A stretch of DNA of 64,000 nt from Forficula auricularia (GCA_024734495.1 JALMQS010000073.1:4214985-4278984), one strand, 5' to 3'; numbered from the stretch's first letter, positions 29,401-35,899 are shown. The notes: generated from the sequence alone by a model not told the origin. Made by a program: numbers and translations.

Positions 29401-30646
29401 GGCTCTTTCAGCTTGTACTACAGGGGAAGGTAATGGGAAAGAGAGGACCGGGAAGAAGACGCATCTCTTGGCTTAAAAACCTAAGAACTTGGTTTGCTAC
29501 TTCCACTCAGTAAATAAAATTATAATTGCCAGAATGATCGCCAACGTCCGGTAACGGACAGGCACTAGAAGAAGAAGAAGAATTACACACTAAAAACGAA
29601 GAAAAACATAACTTCACGTTTTACCTATTTCTTATATTAATATATGACAATTTAAGGTAGTTCTTTCACAAATGCAAAAATTCAAGAAGTCTTTGAAACT
29701 TGGAATATAAGTCATTAAAAGCATAATACACATACTGTTAAAATTTGAAGACGATTTACGACACCAAACATGAAATAATTGCAATTAAAAATGACATTTT
29801 TAATATAGAGTAGATAGGGAAAGGGTGGGGATATGATCATTATTTTATTTTTTTTCATTGAAGGACTTTCACCATCTTGATGAAAAACTAATATTTGTTA
29901 GAATAATATATTCGGAGTAACTTAAAAAAAAAATTGAAATTATTTACCATGTAGTTTTGATAAAAAAAAAACATGTTTAGGCGATTATTTTTAGTGGAGG
30001 GGATATAAGCACATGGCTTGGAAACGATCCGGCTAGTATGTGTGTAGCCATATAGAGATTTCCTAGTGTTCGTGGACAGTCACGTTTAAAAACATAACCT
30101 AAAATTTTAGTTCCGTTCATATTTATAAAGTGGTTACTAGTCTAAAACTTTTTGTGTGGATTGTCGCGAAAGAACATCCTTAAGAAACGTTAATAAAAAA
30201 AATTTCTGTAACCAAAAGCAGCATAATTTTTTATATATGATGGTGATTAATATTTCTAAAAATAAAATTTGTGTTTGTGGCCTTAAAATATAAATGGAAC
30301 TAAACCCAAAATTATGAAAAATATTAATTTCCTTTATTTATTTATGTACCTGGCGTCACATAGATTCATCAATTTCTTTTTTATTCTTTTAACAACCATA
30401 ATTTTATTTTTCACTTTTACGTCTTGAAATAACGTAATAGTTAAACTAAATGAACCCTAATAATTTTCAAATTTTGAAAAATAATAATTTTGTACTGGCA
30501 ATAGATATTTTTTCTATTAAATAAATTTATATTAATTATCATTCATATATATAAATAAAAAACAAATGCTATTTGTTCTTTATAAAATATTAATATACTT
30601 ATTATTTTTTTCAGATATAAAAAATTATCGAAGGGGACATTATTAA
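2361..30646 (+). CDS. RG-rich/acidic low-complexity protein gene (9 exons)
   Basis: Join 2361-2456, 4033-4089, 12672-12778, 21072-21212, 21369-21633, 23408-23547, 24872-24957, 27033-27165, 30615-30646. Every junction keeps one reading frame, giving 351 residues and a TAA stop; starting at the ATG at 2398 gives 339. Blocks in order: basic Arg/Ser (exons 1-2), Lys/Asp/Glu linker (exon 3), Gly/Pro/Gln/Leu segment (exon 4), RG/RY-rich block (exon 5), strongly acidic Asp/Glu block (exons 6-7), RG/SR-rich block (exon 8) and a short Tyr-rich tail (exon 9). No folded domain or transmembrane segment is visible. Disordered RG plus acidic composition is common among RNA-binding or condensate-forming nuclear proteins, but that role is inference. 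The frame is open upstream of the ATG to the exon border, so more 5' coding sequence may exist. The introns are full of transposons. I do not recognise the family. Confidence 0.72.
3139..3660. repeat. foldback repeat in intron 1
   Basis: Inverted arms of roughly 170-180 bp (about 3139-3310 and 3395-3575) surround a short spacer. A segment of about 80 bp around 3296-3376 (GACACTTCTGGTC onward) is repeated directly after the right arm at 3580-3660. No coding potential. Confidence 0.6.
4033..4089 (+). CDS. RG-rich gene, exon 2
   Basis: A 57-nt exon between TTTTCAG and GTAAGT. It completes the Arg codon begun in exon 1, then encodes SSSFESSRHRSDRKKFHG and leaves AG. It continues the Ser/Arg composition. 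The donor is a strong consensus. Confidence 0.65.
4118..5940. repeat. 1.8-kb compound palindrome
   Basis: Two copies of one unit of about 740 bp in inverted orientation (about 4118-4861 and 5180-5940). Each unit contains its own smaller inverted repeat with arms ending AACCGACTTCAAAAA, plus a T/A homopolymer. The end sequence AACCGACTTCAAAAAAGGAG resembles a widespread insect repeat terminus that I recall but cannot name. No ORF was found. Confidence 0.6.
5090..5200 (+). repeat. short tandem repeat, about 26-bp unit
   Basis: Four near-identical units of the type AACCTTTAAATAATAATAAT lie between the two halves of the large palindrome. Two more units follow the right half at 5940-5985, suggesting the right half inserted into this array. 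Confidence 0.6.
6018..6512. repeat. inverted repeat with about 190-bp arms
   Basis: Arms 6018-6212 and 6325-6512 are almost perfect reverse complements (GGCTCTTCGCACTCTGGCG at the outer ends). The spacer carries ATCTTTCAGATATTG-like sequence reminiscent of LTR R/U5 sequence, but no LTR element could be delimited. Confidence 0.55.
6515..6537. repeat. (TA)n microsatellite
   Basis: A short TA run directly after the inverted repeat. Similar TA runs occur at 8323-8345, 10699-10716, 10797-10814 and 14295-14312. Confidence 0.7.
7015..7696. mobile_element. hAT-like non-autonomous element
   Basis: Inverted ends TAGAGACCGGATT (7023-7035 and 7676-7688) are flanked by CTTATAAG on both sides (7015-7022 and 7689-7696), an 8-bp duplication of the hAT type. 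The interior of 666 bp is AT-rich with repeated ATATGCA motifs and no transposase. A left-half copy lies at 14384-14615 with the same GCGTTTGG sequence before it, so the true left border is slightly uncertain. Confidence 0.6.
8271..8460 (-). mobile_element. Penelope-like terminal repeat fragment
   Basis: A minus-strand terminus of the TGTTTCACC..ACACC family at 8271-8310, a TA run, and a degenerate hammerhead region (CTGAAGATGG at about 8400, no GAAA) inside a small inverted repeat. Decayed. Confidence 0.4.
8630..8947 (-). mobile_element. Helitron-like short element
   Basis: On the minus strand the element starts TCTATCTATC after a host A. It ends with a GC-rich hairpin (CCGGGC/GCCCGG, loop CGAAAG), seven bases, CTAG, then a host T. 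The TC start, subterminal hairpin, CTRR end and A/T insertion site are the classical Helitron signature. At 318 bp there is no Rep/helicase gene, so it would be non-autonomous. Confidence 0.55.
8948..9977. other. AT-rich intron sequence, small repeats
   Basis: No exon seen. TATAGCGTATACCCTC occurs twice (about 9625 and 9665) with a degenerate copy near 9530, as a weak direct repeat. The local ORF at 9122-9421 shows no family features. Confidence 0.35.
9978..10185. mobile_element. Penelope-like terminal unit, inverted pair
   Basis: It begins with the minus-strand terminus (GGGAAAGTGGTGTAGG..GAAAC). The sequences AAAGGGAGTGTAGTTTCAC at about 10032 and its reverse complement at about 10147 enclose a hammerhead-like motif. 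The same unit recurs at 12290-12480 and 31100-31385. Confidence 0.55.
10084..10126 (-). ncRNA. hammerhead ribozyme-like motif
   Basis: Minus strand: stem I AAACUC, core CUGAUGA (exact), stem II GGA/UCC, GAAA, UAUAUU, then stem I GAGUUU (6 bp, perfect). This is one of the most complete candidates here, because both the invariant core and stem I complementarity are intact. Confidence 0.68.
10186..11336. other. AT-rich intron sequence without recognised feature
   Basis: Only low-complexity sequence and TA microsatellites were seen. Small ORFs at 10254-10451 (minus) and 10863-11048 show no homology that I recognise. Confidence 0.35.
11337..11560 (+). pseudogene. non-LTR retrotransposon 3' end fragment
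   Basis: The translated peptide MTSRDWNSLHPTVFPAT matches the C-terminal tail of the RT ORF seen on the minus strand at 32235-32489, here with stop codons. It is followed by a 3' tail GAGGTTGTACCTTTTTGG..TTGTATC and an A-rich end. Only the last part of the element remains. Confidence 0.55.
11798..12615. mobile_element. hairpin-ended repeat family, copy 1
   Basis: It starts CCTGG..ACCGAGCGATGCTCGGT, a perfect 6-bp hairpin, and ends (TA)n..TTGCTCGTTTAATATAAT. The same ends bound copies at 55494-56225 and 56226-57030. The hairpin near one end suggests a Helitron read on the minus strand, but the CTRR end is not clean. A C-rich stretch (11870-11975) is shared with copy 3. A Penelope-like unit is inserted at 12290-12480. 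Confidence 0.45.
12290..12480. repeat. Penelope-like terminal unit
   Basis: Contains GTAAAGGGTGTGTAGTTTCA and its reverse complement around a short spacer, then the plus-strand terminus at 12443-12480. The spacer holds a partial duplication of GTTTATACAAACAAGTTAG and no intact hammerhead core. Confidence 0.5.
12672..12778 (+). CDS. RG-rich gene, exon 3, GC donor
   Basis: The acceptor is TTTTTTTCAG. AG from exon 2 plus T makes Ser, then VPPEFSKTKEDKKNHGDD and onward to VVPQ. The 3' border reads CAGG/GCAAGT, so it uses a GC donor of the known GC-AG class with otherwise perfect consensus. One base (G) is left, which joins CT of exon 4 to make Ala. The frame match on both sides is the main support. 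Confidence 0.6.
12779..13894 (+). other. intron sequence with one unused exon-like segment
   Basis: A 70-nt segment at 13452-13521 has an acceptor (TATATTCAG) and a donor (GTATGT), but it does not fit the phase of exons 3 and 4. A short inverted repeat (GGTGAACCGCGA) at 13590-13725 is present. Otherwise AT-rich. Confidence 0.35.
13895..14115 (+). mobile_element. 5S rRNA-derived SINE (SINE3-like), copy 1
   Basis: 13895-14013 aligns along its whole length with animal 5S rRNA: GCCAACGGCC start, the box A region (GGAAGTTGAGCAACATG), GGTGGATCACCG and the 3' GTCCTTTTGGCCT. It carries many substitutions, so it is not a functional 5S gene. The 5S-like head is followed by unrelated sequence to about 14115, as in 5S-derived SINEs. 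Confidence 0.72.
14384..14615 (+). mobile_element. truncated copy of the 7.0-kb hAT-like element
   Basis: Starts GCGTTTGGCTTATAAGTAGA as at 7010 and follows that element for about 200 bp (AAAGATGGCAAAATAAATTT, AGGAGCGCTATGAAAAAAAT), then diverges. The right end was not found. Confidence 0.55.
14616..17279. other. long AT-rich intron stretch
   Basis: Very A-rich with no exon. At about 15775-15835 the minus strand holds a tRNA-like half (box B GGTTCGATTCC in a T-arm-like stem), probably a SINE relic. Two segments (16675-16780 and 17041-17140) share AGTGCTAAGGCTT..CATAGATG..CCGGAGTTATTAAAA, and 16300-16390 resembles 16975-17045, so a tandem duplication of about 360-700 bp is likely. Confidence 0.4.
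17280..17545. repeat. inverted-repeat unit with hammerhead-like motifs
   Basis: Arms of about 110-115 bp (17280-17390 and 17430-17545) are reverse complements. Each arm contains a hammerhead-type sequence: intact on the plus strand in the right arm, and with one core change (CCGAAGA) on the minus strand at 17312-17350. Confidence 0.6.
17452..17491 (+). ncRNA. hammerhead ribozyme-like motif
   Basis: Stem I GCCA, core CUGAAGA, stem II GUUGC/GCAAC (5 bp, 6-nt loop), GAAA, CGUU, stem I UGGC (4 bp). A different subfamily from the UAUAUA type but the same order of parts. Confidence 0.6.
17772..18000 (+). mobile_element. 5S rRNA-derived SINE (SINE3-like), copy 2
   Basis: 17772-17890 is a better-preserved 5S-like head: GATCACCGAAGTTAAGCAAC matches the internal promoter region of 5S rRNA almost exactly, and GACGGGCGACCG and GTGCTGTTGGCA follow. 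The tail to about 18000 differs from copy 1 apart from short motifs, so the two could be different subfamilies. Confidence 0.75.
18060..18330. repeat. inverted repeat plus tRNA-like box B
   Basis: CAAACCAACTTTT..AATTGTATTTCACCAAT at 18106-18140 is mirrored at about 18215-18250. Just after it CCGGGTTCGAATCC (about 18280) looks like a tRNA T-arm/box B of a decayed SINE. Confidence 0.4.
18331..19735. other. AT-rich intron sequence
   Basis: No gene or known repeat recognised. A 63-codon minus-strand ORF at 18495-18686 has no support. Confidence 0.3.
19736..20295 (+). repeat. element X copy 1 (short form)
   Basis: Begins TACCATACAGGGTATGGTCA, itself a palindrome, and ends near GATGGCCACATCAGAACGT. 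The same ends in opposite orientation bound 40060-41151. This copy has one unit of the internal C/T-rich repeat; the other has about five. No transposase was seen. Confidence 0.55.
20296..21071. other. AT-rich intron sequence
   Basis: Nothing recognised apart from the polypyrimidine tract before exon 4. Confidence 0.35.
21072..21212 (+). CDS. RG-rich gene, exon 4
   Basis: The acceptor is TTTTTAG and the donor is GTAATG. It encodes a Gly/Pro/Gln/Leu-rich segment starting AGPLQNYLPLLTAGPSS and ending GQAQGIPPGQP. It leaves one G for the next exon. The composition looks like a disordered linker. Confidence 0.7.
21369..21633 (+). CDS. RG-rich gene, exon 5 (RG/RY block)
   Basis: The largest exon (265 nt), after TTTTCCAG and before GTAAAT, separated from exon 4 by a 156-nt intron. 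It starts VYILVPQRQYNEMNQG and then becomes a dense Arg/Gly/Tyr/Asn block with FMRGYRGNRG, YNRPRYQNWSRSRPP and RGSSQRARG. This RGG/RY-like composition is the clearest clue to nucleic-acid binding or phase separation. Confidence 0.8.
21800..22158 (+). mobile_element. tRNA-derived SINE
   Basis: The head has a Pol III box A (TGGTGTAGTGGTGAG) and box B (GGTTCGGTTCC) at tRNA spacing, then an unrelated body and a tail ATCAATATCATTAC followed by an A-run. The tail resembles the 3' end of the non-LTR element at 11506-11575 and 32140-32215, so it may use that element's reverse transcriptase. Confidence 0.65.
22356..23268. mobile_element. hAT element with foldback interior
   Basis: A perfect 8-bp duplication CATTAGAG (22356-22363 and 23261-23268) flanks inverted ends CAGTGTTCCGCAAA / CAGTATTCCGCAAA. 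The interior from about 22440 to 23010 is a long palindrome whose arms carry a fragment of an unrelated DDE transposase. It lies in intron 5 of the RG-rich gene. Confidence 0.75.
22610..22860 (-). pseudogene. DDE transposase C-terminal fragment
   Basis: A minus-strand peptide with LLGYVKSLVYADKPETIERL and then HNIRRIVGEIRPQLLRKVCEN resembles the C-terminal end of Tc/mariner-like DDE transposases (pattern Y-x-x-P-x-T-I/L, I-x-P-x-x-L). It is relatively GC-rich and partly repeated in reverse on the other arm. No catalytic residues remain. Confidence 0.45.
23408..23547 (+). CDS. RG-rich gene, exon 6 (acidic block)
   Basis: The acceptor is TTCATTTAG and the donor is GTATTT. It encodes NRPHQEPEEPEEDELDLED followed by further Asp/Glu runs to DDYNEEY. 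The highly acidic stretch contrasts with the basic exon 5. It takes AG from exon 5 to form Arg and leaves G. Confidence 0.78.
23734..23778 (-). ncRNA. hammerhead ribozyme-like motif
   Basis: Minus strand: stem I UUUUCA, core CUGAUGA (exact), stem II GUC/GAC, GAAA, UAUC, stem I UGGAAAA (6 bp with one G-U). Confidence 0.6.
23940..23979 (+). ncRNA. hammerhead ribozyme-like motif
   Basis: Stem I GCCA, core CUGAUGA, stem II GUC/GAC with loop UCAAUAAAGU, GAAA, CGUC, stem I UGGU. Same subfamily as 23734-23778, opposite strand. Confidence 0.58.
24100..24525. repeat. inverted repeat, about 190-bp arms
   Basis: Arms about 24113-24310 and 24340-24525 are near-perfect reverse complements (for example GACCAAGAGAGAAAAAGATG and CTCTTGGTC). 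A foldback element inserted in the Penelope-like unit. Confidence 0.6.
24872..24957 (+). CDS. RG-rich gene, exon 7
   Basis: The acceptor is TTTATAG and the donor is GTAAAA. It encodes DELDEVDDMEAQEERQGPSH and then AYRPRGQSQ, moving from acidic back to basic. It ends on a codon boundary. Confidence 0.75.
25184..25816. mobile_element. palindromic MITE
   Basis: Flanked by TA runs. The inverted ends are of the type GAGTGGTTTC / GGGTGGCCC, and the body mirrors almost fully (GGGGTTTTTGGCATTGAACG and its complement near 25650). TA-flanked palindromes of this kind are usually Tc1/mariner-related MITEs; the family is not identified. Confidence 0.55.
25817..26631. other. intron sequence with diverged direct repeat
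   Basis: Two related blocks (about 26230-26330 and 26430-26530) share TTACCTCCC and TTTAAGAGAAATTT, followed by tRNA-like GGTTCAATTC or a diverged form. Possibly a duplicated SINE. No exon seen. Confidence 0.35.
26632..26906. mobile_element. short MITE with about 30-bp inverted ends
   Basis: Ends TCGATGGTGTTGGGGAAAA and GGGCCAATCTG (26632-26662) are mirrored at 26877-26906. 275 bp, non-coding. Superfamily unknown. Confidence 0.6.
27033..27165 (+). CDS. RG-rich gene, exon 8 (second RG block)
   Basis: The acceptor is CTTTTTAG and the donor is GTAAGT. It encodes RGRESSRPYRQTTRARYSRG and then further SR/RG motifs to RFRATRG. It leaves T for the last exon. Confidence 0.78.
27400..28475. repeat. 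repeat unit in three copies with tRNA-like core
   Basis: One inverted copy (about 27400-27760) and two direct tandem copies with a period near 361 bp (27760-28110 and 28115-28475). Each contains the same tRNA-like segment and the same flanks (CATAGATATTAGTTGAAATA, CATGGGTCCGTCACTGAAAA). Near-identity suggests recent duplication. Confidence 0.65.
27875..27946 (+). other. tRNA-like sequence
   Basis: About 72 nt with an acceptor-like pairing (TTTGTCTT with GGGGACGAA, including G-U pairs) and a correct T-arm (TTGGG-TTCGATT-CCTAA). The anticodon arm cannot be formed convincingly, so this is a tRNA-derived Pol III sequence, not a tRNA gene. Copies occur at about 28235-28307 (plus) and about 27484-27556 (minus). 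Confidence 0.5.
28476..28817. other. AT-rich intron sequence
   Basis: Nothing recognised between the tRNA-like repeats and the RT fragment. Confidence 0.35.
28818..29580 (+). pseudogene. non-LTR reverse transcriptase fragment
   Basis: An open frame from about 28818 to the stop at 29511-29513. It has the RT active-site motif FADD (at 28842), then MKARS-like RCRIEKARSTF, YGAETWTVTEAASKRLDSFE, WLYRRILRIPW, RKLEYLGHIMRN and GKRGPGRRRISWLKNLRTW. These are the hallmark C-terminal RT motifs of insect endonuclease-RT elements (RTE-like; the clade is tentative). It lacks the endonuclease and most of the RT palm, and has an in-frame deletion just after KVENW where the YLG motif is expected. It ends with a GAAGAAGAAG tail. 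It is 5' truncated and sits in the last intron of the RG-rich gene. Confidence 0.8.
29653..30182. mobile_element. TA-flanked element E, copy 1
   Basis: Starts AGGTAGTTCTTTC after TA (29653-29654) and ends GTCGCGAAAGAACATCCT before TA (30181-30182), so the ends are inverted repeats. Copies 2-4 are at 34984-35525, 45791-46507 and 53144-53849. Non-coding. Confidence 0.6.
30615..30646 (+). CDS. RG-rich gene, terminal exon
   Basis: The acceptor is TTTTTTTCAG. T from exon 8 plus AT makes Tyr, then IKNYRRGHY and a TAA stop at 30644-30646. Short but in frame, and it keeps the Arg/Tyr composition. Confidence 0.65.
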
Positions 30647-31099
30647 TCTGATTTACTACTTTACTCGCCAATCTATATTTTTCTTAAGGTAAAGTATTGA
30701 AGTGCTCCGACATTCCTACATGAGCAAAAAATACTTATTTTAAAGTCTCGAATCTAAGAACACTTAATCATTCAAAATAAATTAACTGAAATATACAAAT
30801 ATAGGCACAGATAGCATACTGGATAATCAGCTTGATTACCAGTTTCTTATTAGAGCAATTTCTGTCAGGCTTTTCAAAGTGCTCCGAATTGGAGATTATA
30901 AGGCGGCTGCTTAATATCCTTGCTGAAAATGACTTGATTTAGAGACTCGAACCTGAGACCACTCGCTTCCTGAGCCTCACTTTTTAAGCCTAACTTAATC
31001 TGTCCCTTGAGTGTTGTATATTCCAATATTTTGGGTGGCTCCTTTTGCCTAGATACAACAGAGAAAAATGTATAGAAAGGAGAGGAGATCAACTTGTTT
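30647..31099. other. 3' flank of RG-rich gene
   Basis: Includes the possible poly(A) signal and, on the minus strand near 30940, a tRNA-like box B (CAGGTTCGAGTCTC) with a downstream body, probably a SINE relic. Confidence 0.35.
30776..30781 (+). terminator. possible poly(A) signal
   Basis: AATAAA 130 nt after the stop codon of the RG-rich gene. In this AT-rich sequence the hexamer also occurs by chance. Confidence 0.3.
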
Positions 31100-31385
31100 T
31101 AATTAATAAAGTAAAGGGTGTGTGGTTTCACAGTGAATGAAGTGAAACTCAAAGAGGTTTATACAAACTCAATATATTTAGAATTATTAGTCCATCATCA
31201 GGAGTTTACAGGTTAAAACTTTTACTCCTTTCTATACTTTTACAGGACTAATAATCCGAAATATATTGAGTTTGTATAAACCTCTTTGAGTTTTGTTTCA
31301 TTCACTGTGAAACTACACACCCTTTACTTTATTAATTAATATCATGTTTCACCTAAAACCTACACCACTTTCTCTAAGTAAAATC
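31100..31385. mobile_element. Penelope-like terminal unit, inverted pair
   Basis: Same unit as 9978-10185: AAAGGGTGTGTGGTTTCA at 31112 and its reverse complement near 31305, then a plus-strand terminus at 31344-31380. The minus-strand hammerhead copy keeps CUGAUGA but has lost GAAA (CUAAAU); the right half has lost the core. Confidence 0.55.
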
Positions 31386-32140
31386 AACTTCTTTTCTCCC
31401 TCTCATTGGCTGGTATGCATGCCCCCTCCACTGAAAAGTGGGCTTCCCATTATGAAGATAAATGTGGATTTATAAAACTTTATATAGTTTTTCTTTTTTA
31501 GTTTTATGTTAAATACAACATATTATTAAATTTTCCTAAATATTAAAATATAGTATCTCTCAAAAGTAACGTAGCGCCATTTTTTTCCATTCAAATTACT
31601 GTTATTCGTGATGGGGAAATACAGGATGCAAGAGCTCTTAACTAAACATTAAGGTTCATTTTATAAGTTAAAATCCTCCGCTATTTTTGGGACAATCTAT
31701 ATTTAAATACTCAGTTTTTTCCTTCAAAGCAAGTGTTAGTTTCTGGTCGTTTTATCAAATCATGGGTGTGTTAAAAAAATCGTTTTAAATCAGTCATATC
31801 TTTAGTTTTTTGAATTTAGATTTTTAGCTCAATTTTTTTATTTCACTAAAAGAAAAATTATTATTTCATATTTTTGAAAAGAAACTAAAGTATAAAAATG
31901 ACATAATAACTACCTGTTCTAAGCCAGTATTAAAATGATTAAATTAATAAATATTAATAATAAACAAATAAATTTAATTTATAATCAAAAGTCTTTGGGT
32001 ATATATATTATTGTTAATTATACATCAGTTTTAAAACAAAATTCAATATTTATAAAGAATTAAGTTTCTTTCTGACTGCTTACTGAGTGTCTCAATCGAT
32101 CCTTTTCTCTAATTAGTTCTCGTTTTTTTTTTTTTTTTTT
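31386..32140. other. AT-rich intergenic sequence
   Basis: No feature recognised; a T-run at 32125-32141 is the reverse of the poly(A) tail of the next element. Confidence 0.35.
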
Positions 32141-32615
32141 TAATAATGATATTGATACAAGAAGAAGTTGCACCAAGAAGGTACAACCTCTGAAGTCCGT
32201 GGTGGACCCTTGTAACGTGAAGATAAGGGGAGATTTAGGGATTGGGTAGAGGTCGAAGGTATCTGTGGATGCTGGTCTTGAAAGTTTGAAGGTTATAAGT
32301 AGCTGGAAAGACGGTCGGGGGAAGAGAATTCCAGTCTCTAGATGTCATAGGGATAAATGAATTGGCGAATGCGTTTGTTCGATTAGTATCTAGTTTAAGC
32401 GCGTAGGGGTGTTGAATTTTAGAAAATCGTGTATTTCGGGCAAATGAGGCCTTTGGTGGGATTATCGATTTTATTTCGTCGTTGTTCATCTGTTGGGTTT
32501 TCTCTCAATCTTTTTATTATTTTCCCTGTAAAGCTAACATGCTTCTCGCTCTTCATCTCTTTCATTTCTTCGGTGTTCTTTCCGTTTTCTTCTTTTCTAT
32601 TGATAATTTTATAAT
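32141..32615 (-). pseudogene. non-LTR retrotransposon 3' end
   Basis: A minus-strand ORF (32489-32235) ends with RTNAFANSFIPMTSRDWNSL and PPTVFPATYNLQTFKTSIHR, the usual C-terminal signature of a non-LTR RT ORF. It is followed by a 3' UTR with the shared tail (GAGGTTGTACCTTCTTGGTG..TTGTATCAATATC) and an A-run. The rest is absent apart from a frame-shifted stretch to about 32615. The clade is not determined. Confidence 0.6.
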
Positions 32616-33049
32616 TATAAATTATGAATCTTAAGGTAGATCAGGAAGAGAGAAAAAAAAAAATAGTTGGATTTGACCTTTCCTTCGGGGGCTTATTTAA
32701 CAAGGGTTTTATTAGAAATAGTTTGTTAAATTATTTCTCTAGTAACTTAAGATTAAAAAAGAGTTCACTGAAAAAAGTTAACACGAAAAAATAAGATCAA
32801 AACTCCTATGGTTCAGCTTTCAATCAATACCTATGAACCATAATACATTCCTCGACCAACTGAAAGTAAAATTTGGAGTAGTAGTCACCCCTTTAGGGGG
32901 TGAATTAAAGTGACTTAATTTTTAAATTGAAGGGTTTTTTAGTCACAAACTAATAAAGACAATAATTTCAGTTAATTATTATTATTTATTAGTTGGTGAC
33001 TAAAAAAACCTTTCAATTTAAAAATAATTTCCATATTTTATTCATCATT
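32616..33049. other. AT-rich intergenic sequence
   Basis: Contains a short inverted repeat around AGTCACAAACTAATAA (32940 and 32995). No gene seen. Confidence 0.3.
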
Positions 33050-33200
33050 TTTAAAAGTGCTTCCATGCCTTCTCGAGACAACACCATCTTATAGAATTCC
33101 GTCTGGTCCTGGAGCTTTTTGCCTTTTGAGTTTTTTAATATTCTCTTCTTTTTTTCTCGGTTTGGTTCCGATTCGAATGTTCACACGTCGATATCAGAAT
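33050..33200 (-). pseudogene. non-LTR RT fragment (KAPGPDGI motif)
   Basis: A minus-strand frame reads KKLKRQKAPGPDGIL then a stop. K-A-P-G-P-D-G-I is the conserved RT domain 1 motif of non-LTR elements. Only about 50 residues remain. It could belong to the same element as 32141-32615, with the middle deleted. Confidence 0.6.
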
Positions 33201-33272
33201 CTTGATTTGTTGCCAACCTCAGTAACTTTCACTAAATGGGATAGACTTTTTTTGAATTCAATTCTTTAATGT

Positions 33273-33400
33273 TATTGAAGGATACAATAAAAGAGTGTGT
33301 CTTCTGCTGGAATTATAAAACCCTCGAAACTATAGTCTCGTTATAAATTTATAATTCCAGCAGAAGACACTCTTTTATTGTCTCCTTCAATATATAAAAA
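33273..33400. repeat. short inverted repeat of hammerhead family
   Basis: TTGAAGGATACAATAAAAGA..TTCTGCTGGAATTATAAA on both sides in reverse orientation, with CGAAACTATAGTCTCG between them. A deleted relative of 44270-44495; the CUGAUGA half is missing. Confidence 0.5.
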
Positions 33401-34908
33401 TTCTGCTACCCCCGGCACAAAAACTTTCAATTTGTTTAATGTTAATTTATCACCAAAAATATCCCTTCTTTAGTATAAATATATGGGAGCGATCCAACAA
33501 ACATCCGTTCTGCTCAAAGCACTTACTCGAAATTTTAGTTAATTTATTTTGAATGATGACTTAATGATAGTGGTCTCTGCTTCGAGACTTTAGTCAGTAT
33601 TTTTAAGACGGGCATTATGTAGGAATGTCGGAGCGATGGAGGGTTTTTTCCCTTTGTCTCTGGTCTACAGAGTATTCCGTAAATGTTGAATTCAGAAGTT
33701 GTAACAGAAAATAATCGCACAAATGAGAATTCTGTAGATAGATTTCTTTAAAAAACTTGAATGTGTTCCAACTCTAATATATAAGTAACAATAATAATAT
33801 ACATACCGAGAAACTTCCAACTTAAAATAAAATAACTTAATTTATTATTAAAATTCATTCAAATTATTTTTTTTTATTTTAATCATTTTCACATTGACTT
33901 ACGAACAAAGTCATTTCATTTTAATACATTTTTTCTTTTTTTTTTGTAAACTTGTCAAATAAAAATTTTTCTTTTAGTGCAATAAAAAAAAAATTGAAAG
34001 CTAAAATTCTAAATTCGAAAAATATACATGCCTATCTTGTATTTTCAATTAATTTATTTATATTATTTAAGACCAATTTTAATATCATGTCTTATATATT
34101 CATCTAGATTTTTGTCTATGTGATTATATATGAATCGAAATGTAAATTATTATTTTGTAAAATATACTTCGCCTAAATATGTATTTATTGAAACAAAATT
34201 TTTGTAAATATTTCTTTTAATTAATAAAAAGAATAAAAATATGGAAAACTTAATTTATTTATGTTCCACAATTTTTCATTCAAAGAGTCCTTAATATTTA
34301 ATAAAATTCCATCAATGTTTAATGACCCAAGGGATTCTTGAATTTTCTAAGAGTTTACTCTCAAAGAGTCCTAATCTTTCCCAAAGTATTTATTACTCTT
34401 GATAACAATTTGAATTTATGATAGATGGCTGAGACAAAAGTGGATCATTGGTTAATATTTGTGAATAATGAAAACATTTTCTGACGCCAGCTTTTAGTCC
34501 ACACTAGATTAGGAACCATCCATTAATTACTTACATCGCCCAAATTTCCTGTTTTTTTTCTGCCCCTTACTACTTGTCACCCACTGTCAGTTTTAAGGGA
34601 AATAAATAAAATAAAAATTAAGCCTATTCTACCTAAAGGGATACCCGCAGTGGCGGCGCCAGCTTTTTCATTTCGGTTGGACGAAACTCGTCAGAAAAAT
34701 TTCGAGGGTGGGCAGAAAAAATGTGCATTATTTCGGGTAATAAATTAGATACTTTGGATTTGTGACATTTTCTCCCTCATGTCCAAATAATAAATATTTT
34801 TCTATTTTATATTTAGTTATCAATGTAAACTCCTGGCTCGTCATGTTTATAGGGCATATTTCTTTTGTTTTTGAAACCTAGCTAGTAATCTATTTTTAAT
34901 TGTATTAA
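33401..34908. other. AT-rich intergenic sequence
   Basis: No gene. At 34647 CAGTGGCGGCGCCAGCTTTT looks like an isolated hAT-type terminus with no partner found. A Penelope-type terminus begins at about 34909. Confidence 0.35.
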
Positions 34909-34983
34909 ATATGTTTCACCTAGAACCTACAGCAATGTCACTGAACAAAAGAAGTAAAATTTGTTATAACAATATTGGAATAT

Positions 34984-35525
34984 TAAGGTAGTTCTTTCAC
35001 AAATGCAAAAATCCAAGAAGTCTTTGAAACTTGGAATATAAGTCATTAAAAGCATAATACACATACTGTTAAAATTAGAAGACGATTTCTCACAACAAAC
35101 ATGAAATAATTGCAATTAAAAATGACATTTTTAACATAGGGTAGATAGGGAAAGAGTGGGGATATGATCATTATTTTATTTTTTTTCATTGAAGGACTTT
35201 CACCATTTTGATGAAAAACTAATATTTGTTAGAATAATATATTCGGAGTAACTTAAAAAAAAAAAAATAGAAATTATTGACCTCTTAGTTTTGATAAAAA
35301 ACAAAAAAAAACATATTTGGGCGATTATTTTTAGTGGAGGGGATATAAGCACAATGGGTTGGAAACGATCCGCCAAGTATGTGTGTATCCATATATAGAT
35401 TTCGTAGTGTGAGTGGTACAGTCACGTTAAAAAAACATAACCTAAAATTTTAGTTCCGTTCATATTTATAGAGTGGTTACGAGCCTAAAACTTGTTGTGT
35501 GGATTGTCGCGAAAAAACCTCCTTA
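34984..35525. mobile_element. TA-flanked element E, copy 2
   Basis: Closely matches copy 1 over its length, starting AGGTAGTTCTTTCAC and ending near GTCGCGAAAAAACCTCCT with TA on both sides. Non-coding. Confidence 0.6.
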
Positions 35526-35899
35526 AATAAAAGTTTGCAAATAGAAATCAAGTTTTCAAAAGTGAAAGTATAAATTAACTTAAAAACTTATTTTTGCTTG
35601 GAGAACCTTTCACTTACAATAACATCAAAAATTGAGCCCACACGTGTTAATTCTTTAATCTAGTGCCGAAAGGGTGGTGTTTGTTTTGATTTCCACATAC
35701 ATAGGTCTTGAGATCGACAAGCTACTTAAAACAAAGGCGCCACATCGGTATTGCATACCGAAAATTCAATAAATTAGATAAGCTGGAATAAGTAGAATAG
35801 AATATGGATATGTATCCGTTTATGTAGGTAAAGGACAAAATAAACACAGTACTTTTTTAATAAACTAGGTATAATCTATAATGATTATTATTATACTAA

